DNA of 64,000 nt from Petrolisthes cinctipes. Lineage: Eukaryota; Arthropoda; Malacostraca; Decapoda; Porcellanidae. Shown one piece after another: positions 53,429 through 62,912 of this stretch. Every line of letters starts with the position of its first letter. Position 1 is the first letter of the stretch. The translations under genes and the position numbers were made by a program. Under the pieces are notes generated by a model. The model worked only from the letters and a program-made list of their open reading frames with translations. It was not told where the DNA came from and did not search any database. Location of the stretch: assembly GCA_033782935.1 (NCBI GenBank), contig JAWQEG010000004.1:2108001-2172000 (forward strand), read 5' to 3'.

Positions 53429-56400
53429 CCAAACACCTGAAAATTCGATATTTTGGAGTCCCAGAAGCGACCTGTACATGCCTACTCAGATACAGGCCCA
53501 AAACATGCTTAAAATCGATATTTTAGGTGCCCAAATTCAATATGTGTATGCACCTTCTGCACACGTTTAAATCTCAAATTCAGGCTCAAAACACCCGAAA
53601 ATTCGATATTTTTGGGTCCCAGAAGCGATCTGTACATGCCTACTCAGTGCTAGAATGTTTTCAAAATATAGGCTTAAAACATGCTAAAAATCGATATTTT
53701 AGGTGTCCTAAGTCGATATGTGCATGCATCTTCTGTACCCGTTTATATATCAAATTCATGCTCAAAACACCCGAAAATTCGGTATTTTTGGGTCCTAGAA
53801 ACGATCTGTACATGCCTACTCCTAGTTAGAATGTTTTCAAGATACAGACCCAAAACATGCTCAAAATCGATATTTTAGGTGCCCAAAAGTCGATATGTGC
53901 ATGCATCTTCTGTACCCGTTTACATCTCAACTTCAGGCTCCAAACACAAGAAAATTCGATATTTTGGAGTCCCAGAAGCGATCTGTACATGCCTACTCAG
54001 ATACAGGCCCAAAACATGCTGAAAATCGATATTTTAGGTGCCCAAAGACAATATGTGTATGCATCTTCTGGACTCGTTTATATCTCAAATTCAGGCTCAA
54101 AACACCCGAAAATTCGATATTTTTGGGTCCCAAAAGCGATCTGTATATGCCTACTCAGAGCTAGAATGTTTTCAAAATATAGGTTAAAAACATGCTAAAA
54201 ATCGATATTTTAGGTGTCCTAAGTCGATATGTGCATGCATCTTCTGTACCCGTTTATATATCAAATTCAGGCTTAAAACACCCGAAAATTCGGTATTTTT
54301 GGGTCCTAGAAACGATCTTTACATGCCTACTCCTAGTTAGAATGTTTTCAAGATACAGACCCAAAATATGCTCAAAATCGATATTTTAGGTGCCCAAAAG
54401 TCGATATGTGCATGTATCTTCTGTGCCTGTTTATATATCAAATTCAGGCTCAAAACACCCGAAAATTCGATATTTTTCGGTCCAAGAATCGATCTGTACT
54501 TGCCTACTCCGTTTTAGAGTATTTTCCAAATACAGGCCCAAAACATGCTGAAAATCGATATTTTAGGGGCCCAAAGTCAATATGTGCATGCATTTTCTGT
54601 ACCCGTTTTATATCTCAAATTCAGGCTCAAAACAACCGAATATTCGATATTTTGGGGTCCCAAAAGCGATCTGTACATGCCTACTCAGTGCTAGAATATT
54701 ATCAAAATATAGGCCCAATACATGCTCAAAATCGATATTTTAGGAGCCCAAAGTCGATATCTCAAATTCAGGCTCAAAACACCCGAAAATACGATATATT
54801 TGGGTCCCAGAAGCGATCTGTACATGCCTACTCAGTGCTAGAATGTTTTCAAAATATAGGCTCAAAACATGCTAAAAATCGATATTTTAAGTGTCCAAAG
54901 TCGATATATGCATGCATCTTCTGTACCCGTTTTATATCTCAAATTCAGGCTCAAAACACTCGAAAATTCGATATTTTGGGGTCCCAGAAGCGATCTGTAC
55001 ATGCCTACTTAGTGCTAGAATATTTTCAAAATATAGGCCCAAAACATGCTCAATATCGATATTTTAGGAGCCCAACGTCGATATCTCAAATTCAGGCTCA
55101 AAACACCCGAAAATTCGATATTTTTGGGTCCCAGAAGCGATCTGTAAATGCCTACTCAGTGTTAAAATGTTTTCAAAATATAGGCTCAAAACATGCTAAA
55201 AATCGATATTTTAAGTGTCCAAAGTCGATATGTGCATGCATCTTCTGTATTTGTTTATATCTCAAATTCAGTCTCAAAATTCCCGAAAATTCGGTATTTT
55301 TGGGTCCTAGAAGCGATCTGTACAGGCCTACTCCTAGTTAGAATGTTTTCAAAAAAAAGACCCAAAACATGCTCAAAATCGATATTTTAGGTGCCCAAAG
55401 TCAATATGTGCATGCATTTTCTGTACCCGTTTATATCTCAAATTCAGGCTCAAAACACCCGAAAATTCGATATTTTGGGGTCCCACAAGCGATCTGTACA
55501 TGCCTACTCAGTGCTAGAATATTTTCAAAATATAGGCCCAAAATATGCTAAAAATCGATATTTTGGTGCCCAAAGTCGATATCTCAAATTTAGGCCTAAA
55601 ACACCCGAAAATTCGATATTTTGGTGTCTCAAAAGCGAACTGTACATGCCTACTCCGTGTTAGAGTATTTTCAAAATACAGGCCCAAAACATACTGAAAA
55701 TCGATCTTTTAGGTGCCCAAAAGTCGATATGTGCATACATCTTCTGTACCCGTTTACATCTCAACTTCAGGCTCCAAACACAAGAAAATTCGATATTTTG
55801 GAGTCCCAGAAGCGATCTGTACATGCCTACTCAGATACAGGCAAAAAACATGCTGAAAATCGATATTTTAGGTGCCCAAAGACAATATGTGTATGCATCT
55901 TTTGGACTCGTTTATATCTCAAATTCAGGCTGAAAACACCCGAAAATTCGATATTTTTGGGTCCCAGAAGCGATCTGTACATGCCTACTCAGTGCTTGAA
56001 TGTTTTCAAAATATAGGCTTAAAACATGCTAAAAATCGACATTTTAGGTGTCCTAAGTCGATATGTGCATGCATCTTCTGTACCCGTTTATATATCAAAT
56101 TCAGGCTTAAAACACCCGAAAATTCGGTATTTTTGGGTCCAAGAAACGATCTGTACATGCCTACTCCTAGTTAGAATGTTTTCAAGATACAGACCCAAAA
56201 CATGCTCAAAATCGATATTTTAGGTGCCCAAAAGTCGATATGTGCATGTATCTTCAGTGCCTGTTTATATATCAAATTCAGGCTCAAAACACCCGAAAAT
56301 TCGATATTTTTGGGTCCTAGAAGCGATCTGTACATGCCTACTCCTAGTTAGAATGTTTTCAAAATACAGGCTCAAAACATACTGAAAATCGATCTTTTAG

Positions 56401-56461
56401 GTGCCCAAAAGTCGATATGTGCATGCATCTTCCGTACCCGTTTATATCTCAAATTCACGCT
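53429..56461. repeat. 3033-bp eighteen-monomer HOR, copy 1
   Basis: Nineteen anchors from 53469 to 56502 give 158, 176, 177, 158, 176, 177, 177, 147, 177, 147, 176, 176, 146, 177, 158, 176, 177 and 177 bp. The type order is c-d-e-c-d-e-f-a-d-a-d-e/f-a-b-c-d-e-e/b, where e/f and e/b are chimeric units. The unit has three 158-bp, three 146/147-bp and twelve full-length monomers, exactly three six-mer equivalents (3 x 1011 bp), although the order is changed. Confidence 0.85.
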
Positions 56462-59400
56462 CCAAACACCTGAAAATTCGATATTTTGGAGTCCCAGAAG
56501 CGACCTGTACATGCCTACTCAGATACAGGCCCAAAACATGCTTAAAATCGATATTTTAGGTGCCCAAATTCAATATGTGTATGCACCTTCTGCACACGTT
56601 TAAATCTCAAATTCAGGCTCAAAACACCCGAAAATTCGATATTTTTGGGTCCCAGAAGCGATCTGTACATGCCTACTCAGTGCTAGAATGTTTTCAAAAT
56701 ATAGGCTTAAAACATGCTAAAAATCGATATTTTAGGTGTCCTAAGTCGATATGTGCATGCATCTTCTGTACCCGTTTATATATCAAATTCATGCTCAAAA
56801 CACCCGAAAATTCGGTATTTTTGGGTCCTAGAAACGATCTGTACATGCCTACTCCTAGTTAGAATGTTTTCAAGATACAGACCCAAAACATGCTCAAAAT
56901 CGATATTTTAGGTGCCCAAAAGTCGATATGTGCATGCATCTTCTGTACCCGTTTACATCTCAACTTCAGGCTCCAAACACAAGAAAATTCGATATTTTGG
57001 AGTCCCAGAAGCGATCTGTACATGCCTACTCAGATACAGGCCCAAAACATGCTGAAAATCGATATTTTAGGTGCCCAAAGACAATATGTGTATGCATCTT
57101 CTGGACTCGTTTATATCTCAAATTCAGGCTCAAAACACCCGAAAATTCGATATTTTTGGGTCCCAAAAGCGATCTGTATATGCCTACTCAGAGCTAGAAT
57201 GTTTTCAAAATATAGGTTAAAAACATGCTAAAAATCGATATTTTAGGTGTCCTAAGTCGATATGTGCATGCATCTTCTGTACCCGTTTATATATCAAATT
57301 CAGGCTTAAAACACCCGAAAATTCGGTATTTTTGGGTCCTAGAAACGATCTTTACATGCCTACTCCTAGTTAGAATGTTTTCAAGATACAGACCCAAAAT
57401 ATGCTCAAAATCGATATTTTAGGTGCCCAAAAGTCGATATGTGCATGTATCTTCTGTGCCTGTTTATATATCAAATTCAGGCTCAAAACACCCGAAAATT
57501 CGATATTTTTCGGTCCAAGAATCGATCTGTACTTGCCTACTCCGTTTTAGAGTATTTTCCAAATACAGGCCCAAAACATGCTGAAAATCGATATTTTAGG
57601 GGCCCAAAGTCAATATGTGCATGCATTTTCTGTACCCGTTTTATATCTCAAATTCAGGCTCAAAACAACCGAATATTCGATATTTTGGGGTCCCAAAAGC
57701 GATCTGTACATGCCTACTCAGTGCTAGAATATTATCAAAATATAGGCCCAATACATGCTCAAAATCGATATTTTAGGAGCCCAAAGTCGATATCTCAAAT
57801 TCAGGCTCAAAACACCCGAAAATACGATATATTTGGGTCCCAGAAGCGATCTGTACATGCCTACTCAGTGCTAGAATGTTTTCAAAATATAGGCTCAAAA
57901 CATGCTAAAAATCGATATTTTAAGTGTCCAAAGTCGATATATGCATGCATCTTCTGTACCCGTTTTATATCTCAAATTCAGGCTCAAAACACTCGAAAAT
58001 TCGATATTTTGGGGTCCCAGAAGCGATCTGTACATGCCTACTTAGTGCTAGAATATTTTCAAAATATAGGCCCAAAACATGCTCAATATCGATATTTTAG
58101 GAGCCCAACGTCGATATCTCAAATTCAGGCTCAAAACACCCGAAAATTCGATATTTTTGGGTCCCAGAAGCGATCTGTAAATGCCTACTCAGTGTTAAAA
58201 TGTTTTCAAAATATAGGCTCAAAACATGCTAAAAATCGATATTTTAAGTGTCCAAAGTCGATATGTGCATGCATCTTCTGTATTTGTTTATATCTCAAAT
58301 TCAGTCTCAAAATTCCCGAAAATTCGGTATTTTTGGGTCCTAGAAGCGATCTGTACAGGCCTACTCCTAGTTAGAATGTTTTCAAAAAAAAGACCCAAAA
58401 CATGCTCAAAATCGATATTTTAGGTGCCCAAAGTCAATATGTGCATGCATTTTCTGTACCCGTTTATATCTCAAATTCAGGCTCAAAACACCCGAAAATT
58501 CGATATTTTGGGGTCCCACAAGCGATCTGTACATGCCTACTCAGTGCTAGAATATTTTCAAAATATAGGCCCAAAATATGCTAAAAATCGATATTTTGGT
58601 GCCCAAAGTCGATATCTCAAATTTAGGCCTAAAACACCCGAAAATTCGATATTTTGGTGTCTCAAAAGCGAACTGTACATGCCTACTCCGTGTTAGAGTA
58701 TTTTCAAAATACAGGCCCAAAACATACTGAAAATCGATCTTTTAGGTGCCCAAAAGTCGATATGTGCATACATCTTCTGTACCCGTTTACATCTCAACTT
58801 CAGGCTCCAAACACAAGAAAATTCGATATTTTGGAGTCCCAGAAGCGATCTGTACATGCCTACTCAGATACAGGCAAAAAACATGCTGAAAATCGATATT
58901 TTAGGTGCCCAAAGACAATATGTGTATGCATCTTTTGGACTCGTTTATATCTCAAATTCAGGCTGAAAACACCCGAAAATTCGATATTTTTGGGTCCCAG
59001 AAGCGATCTGTACATGCCTACTCAGTGCTTGAATGTTTTCAAAATATAGGCTTAAAACATGCTAAAAATCGACATTTTAGGTGTCCTAAGTCGATATGTG
59101 CATGCATCTTCTGTACCCGTTTATATATCAAATTCAGGCTTAAAACACCCGAAAATTCGGTATTTTTGGGTCCAAGAAACGATCTGTACATGCCTACTCC
59201 TAGTTAGAATGTTTTCAAGATACAGACCCAAAACATGCTCAAAATCGATATTTTAGGTGCCCAAAAGTCGATATGTGCATGTATCTTCAGTGCCTGTTTA
59301 TATATCAAATTCAGGCTCAAAACACCCGAAAATTCGATATTTTTGGGTCCTAGAAGCGATCTGTACATGCCTACTCCTAGTTAGAATGTTTTCAAAATAC

Positions 59401-59494
59401 AGGCTCAAAACATACTGAAAATCGATCTTTTAGGTGCCCAAAAGTCGATATGTGCATGCATCTTCCGTACCCGTTTATATCTCAAATTCACGCT
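56462..59494. repeat. 3033-bp eighteen-monomer HOR, copy 2
   Basis: Every open frame that I compared between the two copies, including one of 311 codons, has the same translation, and I noticed no base difference. The left boundary is seen where 53410-53428 (ACATCTCAACCTCAGG) differs from 56443-56461 (ATATCTCAAATTCACG). The right boundary is near 59494, where the sequence turns to CTCAAAACACCCG. Confidence 0.85.
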
Positions 59495-59858
59495 CAAAAC
59501 ACCCGAAAATTCGATATTTTGGGGTCCCAGAAGCGATCTGTACATGCCTACTCAGTGCTAGAATATTTTCAAAATATAGGCCCAAAACATGGTAAAAATA
59601 AATATTTTAGGAGCCCAAAGTCGATATCTCAAATTCAGGCCCAAAACACCCGAAAATTCGATATTTTGGGATCCCAGAAGCGATCTGTACATGCCTACTC
59701 CGTGTTAGAGTATTTTCAAAATACAGGCCCAAAACATACAGAAAATCGATATATTAGGTGCCCAAAAGTCGATATGTGCATGCAATTTCTGTACCCGTTT
59801 ATATCTCAAATTCAGGCTCACAACACCCGAAAAATCGGTATTTTTGTGTCCTAGAAAC

Positions 59859-60035
59859 GATCTGTACATGCCTACTCCTTGTTAGAATGTTTTCAAGATA
59901 CAGACCGAAAACTTGCTCAAAATCGATATTTTAGGTGCCCAAAAGTTGATACGTGCATGCATCTTCAGTACCTGTTTATATCTCAAATTCAGGCTCAAAA
60001 TACCCGAAAATTCGATATTTTTGGTTCACAGAAGC
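59859..60035 (+). repeat. Monomer type e (177 bp)
   Basis: The unit is recognised by GTTAGAATGTTTTCAAGATA, then CAGACC, GCTCAAAATCG, four A's in CCCAAAAGT, and TTCAGTACCTG in half B. In most copies the first element reads CCTAGTTAGAATG; here it is CCTTGTTAGAATG. The extra A in CCCAAAAGT explains 177 instead of 176 bp. This type recurs throughout the window, for example near 7277, 45244 and 53803. Confidence 0.8.
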
Positions 60036-60211
60036 GATCTGTACATGCCTACTCCGTGTTAGAGTATTTTCAAAATACAGGCCCAAAACATGCTGAAAAT
60101 CGATATTTTAGGTGCCCAAAGTCAATATGTGAATGCATTTTCTGTACCCGTTTATATCTCAAATTCAGGCTCAAAACACCCGAAAATTCGATATTTTGGG
60201 GTCCCATAAGC
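60036..60211 (+). repeat. Monomer type f (176 bp)
   Basis: The unit combines CCGTGTTAGAGTATTTTC with GCTGAAAATCG, GTCAATATGTG and a half B that reads GCATTTTCTGTACCC instead of GCATCTTCTGTACCC. It is full length with no deletion. The combination separates it from type b, which shares its 5' part but has ATACTG or ATACAG at the start of half B. Confidence 0.75.
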
Positions 60212-60358
60212 GATCTGTACATGCCTACTCCGTGTTAGAGTATTTTCAAAATATAGGCCCAAAACATGCTAAAAATCGATATTTTAGGTGCCCAAAATCG
60301 ATATCTCAAATTCAGGCCCAAAACACCCGAAAATTCGATATTTTGGGGTCCCAGAAGC
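60212..60358 (+). repeat. Monomer type a, short form (147 bp)
   Basis: Half B lacks 29 bp: the sequence passes from CGATAT directly into CTCAAATTCAGG, skipping the TGCATGCA/CCCGTTTAT part. ATAT is present at both ends of the lost piece, which fits loss by short direct-repeat recombination or slippage. The type is found all over the window, for example near 2599, 7453, 13482, 45597 and 54668. At 147 bp it equals 49 codons, so consecutive short units keep an open frame. Confidence 0.85.
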
Positions 60359-60535
60359 GATCTGTACATGCCTACTCCGTGTTAGAGTATTTTCAAAATA
60401 CAGTCCCGAAACATACAGAAAATCGATATTTTAGGTCCCCAAAAGTCGATATGTGCATGCATCTTCTGTACCAGTTTATATCTCAAATTCAGGCTCCAAA
60501 CCCCCGAAAATTCGATATTTTTGGGTCCCAGAAGC
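60359..60535 (+). repeat. Monomer type b (177 bp)
   Basis: The unit has CCGTGTTAGAGTATTTTC, an AACATACTG or AACATACAG start of half B, commonly ATCGATCTTTTAGG in place of ATCGATATTTTAGG (this copy keeps the latter), four A's before GTCGATATG, and AGGCTCCAAACACCC at the start of the next half A. Many copies carry TGTGGATGCATC. It normally follows the 147-bp type a. Confidence 0.78.
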
Positions 60536-60693
60536 AATCTGTACATGCCTACTCAGATACAGGCCCAAAACATGCTGAAAATCGATATTTTAGGTGCCCA
60601 AAGTCAATATGTGTATGCATCTTCTGCACCCGTTTATATCCCAAATTCAACCTCAAAACACCCGAAATTTTGATATATTCGGGTCCCAGAAGC
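60536..60693 (+). repeat. Monomer type c, short form (158 bp)
   Basis: Half A lacks 18 bp: CTACTCAG joins directly to ATACAGGCCC, so the whole TATTTTCAAAATA dyad is removed. Half B is distinctive, with GTCAATATGTGTATGC, CTTCTGCACCCG, ATCCCAAATTCAACCTC. The same linked variants mark every 158-bp unit I checked (for example starts near 2441, 7924, 45921, 53469), which implies one origin for the deletion. Confidence 0.83.
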
Positions 60694-60721
60694 GATCTGT
60701 ACATGCCTACTCAGTGCTAGA

Positions 60722-60736
60722 ATATTTTCAAAATAT
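60722..60736. repeat. Perfect 15-bp dyad in the distal part of half A
   Basis: ATATTTT-C-AAAATAT has 7-bp arms and a one-base centre. It lies at the A/B junction. Some monomer types keep it perfect, types e and d often break one arm (GTTTTCAAGATA), and the 158-bp type c deletes it. Short dyads are common in centromeric satellites and could extrude or serve as a protein site. Neither is shown by the sequence. Confidence 0.7.
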
Positions 60737-60824
60737 AGGCTCAAAACATGCTAAAAATCGATATTTTAAGTGTCCAAAGTCGATATGTGCTTGCATCTTC
60801 TGTACCCGTTTATATCTCAAATTC
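60737..60824 (+). repeat. Half B of the monomer (88 bp), reference example
   Basis: This half starts AGGCTCAAAACATGCTAAAA, continues through ATCGATATTTT, and carries the palindrome TGCATGCA in most copies (here TGCTTGCA). It ends with the TTTATATCTCAAATTC stretch. It is exactly 88 bp to the next AGG start. It aligns end to end with the neighbouring half A, and similarity is strongest in the first 60 positions. In the 147-bp class, 29 bp are missing from its distal part. Confidence 0.85.
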
Positions 60825-60912
60825 AGGCTCAAAACACCCAAAAATTCGGTATTTTTGGGTTCTAGAAGCATTCTGTACATGCCTACTCCTAGTTAGAATG
60901 TTTTCAAGATAC
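60825..60912 (+). repeat. Half A of the monomer (88 bp), reference example
   Basis: This half starts AGGCTCAAAACACCC, has the core AAAATTCGGTATTTT (usually AAAATTCGATATTTT), then the CCCAGAAG box, the TGTACATGC palindrome region and the TTTTCAAGATA end. It is also exactly 88 bp. Hand alignment of consensus halves A and B without gaps gives about 60 of 88 matches, 46 of them in the first 60 positions. The 18-bp deletion of the 158-bp class lies in its distal part. Confidence 0.85.
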
Positions 60913-61898
60913 AGACCCAAAACATGCTCAAAATCGATATTTTAGGTGCCAAAAAGTCGATATGTGCATGCATCTTCTGTACCCGTTTATATCTCAAATT
61001 CAGGCTCAAAACACCCGAAAATTCGATATTTTGGGGTCCCACAAGCGATCTGTACATGCCTACTCAGTGCTAGAATATTTTCAAAATATAGGCCCAAAAC
61101 ATGCTAAAAATCGATATTTTAGGTTCCCAAAGTCGATATCTCAAATTCAGGCCCAAAACACCCGAAAGTTCGATATTTTGGGGTCCCAGAAGCGATCTGT
61201 ACATGCCTAATCCGTGTTAGAGTATTTTCAATATACAGGTCCAAAACTTGCTGAAAATCGATATTTTCGGTGCCCAAAGTCAATATGTGTATGCATCTTC
61301 TGCACCCGTTTATATCCCAAATTCAACCTGAAAACACCCGAAAATTCGATATATTCGGGTCCCAGAAGCGATCTGTACATGCCTACTCAGTGCTAGAATA
61401 TTTTCAAAATATAGGCTCAAAACATGCTAAAAATCGATATTTTAAGTGTCCAAAGTCGATATGTGCATGCATCTTCTGTACCCGTTTATATCTCAAATTC
61501 ATGCTCAAAACACCCGAAAATTCGGTATTTTTGGGTTCTAGTAGCGATCTGTACATGCCTACTCCTAGTTAGAATGTATTCAAGATACAGACCCAAAACA
61601 GGCTCAAAAACGATATTTTAAATGCCCAAAAGTCGATATGTGGATGCATCTTCTGTACCCGTTTATATCTCAAATTCAGGCTCCAAACACCCGAAAATTC
61701 GATATTTTGGGGTCCCAGAAGCGATCTGTACTTGCCTCCTCCGTGTTAGAGTATTTTCAAAATATAGGCTCAAAACATGCTAAAAATCGATATTTTAAGT
61801 GTCCAAAGACGATATGTGCATGCATCTTCTGTACCCGTTTATATCTCAAATTCAGGATCAAAACACTCGATAATTCGGTATTTTTGGGTCCTAGAAGC

Positions 61899-62912
61899 GA
61901 TCTGTACATGCCTACTCCTAGTTAGAATGTTTTCAAGATACAGACCCAAAACATGTTAAAAATCGATATTTTAGGTGCCCAAAAGTTGATACGTGCATGC
62001 ATCTTCATTACCTGTTTATATCTCAAATTCAGGCTCAAAACACCCGAAAATTCGATATTTTTGAGTCCAAGAAGCGATCTGTACATGTCTACTCCGAGTT
62101 AGAGAATTTTCAAAATACAGGCCCAAAACATGCTGAAAACCGATATTTTAGGTGCCCAAAGTCAATATGTGCATGCATTTTCTGTACCCGTTTATATCTC
62201 AAATTCAGGCTCAAAACACTCGAAAATTCGATATTTTTGGGTCCCAGAAGCGATCTGTACATGCCTCCTCCGTGTTAGAGTATTTTTTTAAAATATAGGC
62301 CCAAAACATGCTAAAAATCGATATTTTAGGTGCCGAGAGTCGATATCTCAAATTCAGGCCCAAAACACCCGAAAATTCGATATTTTGGGGTCCCAGAAGC
62401 GATCTGTACATGCCTACTCCGTGTTAGAGTATTTTCAAAATACATTCCCGAAACATACAGAAAATCAGTTTTTTAGGTGCCCAAAAGTCGATATGTGCAT
62501 GCATCTTCTGTACCCGTTTATATCTCAAATTCAGGCACCAAACACCCGAAAATTCGATATTTTGGGGTCCCAGAAGCAATCTGTACATGCCTACTCAAAT
62601 ACAGGCCCAAAACATGCTGAAAATCGATATTTTAGGTGTCCAAAGTCAATATGTGTATGAATCTTCTGCACCCGTTTATATCCCAAATTCAACCTCAAAA
62701 CACCTGAAAAATTCGATATATTCGGGTCCCAGAAGCGATCTGTACATGCCTACTCAGTGCTAGAATATTTTCAAAATATAGGTTCAAAACATGCTAAAAA
62801 TCGATATTTTAGGTGCCCAAAGTCAATATGTGCATTCATCTTCTGTACCCGTTTATATCTCAAATTCAGGCTCAAAACACCCGAAAATTCGATATTTTGG
62901 GGTCCCACAAGC
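61899..62912 (+). repeat. Second run of the six-monomer HOR (~1014 bp)
   Basis: The types run e, f, a, b, c, then a last unit with a d-like 5' part and an f-like half B (TTTTAGGTGCCCAAAGTCAA). The span is three bases longer than the reference because of small insertions, such as the expanded T/A run near 62286 and an extra A near 62708. It supports the e-f-a-b-c order as the local repeating unit. Confidence 0.7.

Larger units (their letters stand above)
59859..60869 (+). repeat. Canonical six-monomer HOR, 1011 bp (order e-f-a-b-c-d)
   Basis: Six consecutive, distinguishable monomers of 177, 176, 147, 177, 158 and 176 bp sum to 1011 bp, and the seventh monomer (from 60870) is again type e. 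Each type has its own linked variants at several sites, so this is a true higher-order unit and not random monomer variation. A second run of the same order begins at 61899. I use this block as the reference for naming types elsewhere. 'Canonical' is my inference from its regularity and from the length-class composition of the larger HORs. Confidence 0.8.
60694..60869 (+). repeat. Monomer type d (176 bp)
   Basis: The unit has AGTGCTAGAATATTTTC or, more often elsewhere, AGTGCTAGAATGTTTTC. It continues with ATAGGCTCAAAACATGCTAA, then TTTTAAGTGTCCAAAGTCG in place of TTTTAGGTGCCC, and a complete half B. It usually lies between types c and e. Confidence 0.78.

Noticed and set aside
54406..55341. 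311-codon open frame, the longest in the window, and its copy at 57439-58374
   Set aside because: It is made wholly of satellite monomers, has no start context or recognisable domain, and the same peptide appears in all frames elsewhere as the unit shifts frame. I do not annotate it as a gene.
53429..59494. Transposon or LTR pair as the cause of the 3033-bp direct repeat
   Set aside because: The repeated block is satellite from end to end and the copies are directly adjacent. There is no internal coding region, terminal inverted repeat or target-site duplication.
60745..60790. Telomere-like TTTAGG in the repeated TTTTAGGTGCCC element
   Set aside because: It occurs once per monomer and never as a tandem hexamer or heptamer run, so it is part of the satellite and not interstitial telomere sequence.
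60797..60820. TATA-box-like CCGTTTATATCTC in half B as a promoter
   Set aside because: It recurs in nearly every full monomer with no gene downstream. AT-rich satellite gives such matches freely.
60825..60870. CENP-B box in half A (reverse strand TTTTCGGGTG)
   Set aside because: The box needs TTCG and CGGG separated by a fixed seven-base interval with a central A. Here they overlap as TTCGGG and the upstream bases do not fit, so the essential pattern is not met.
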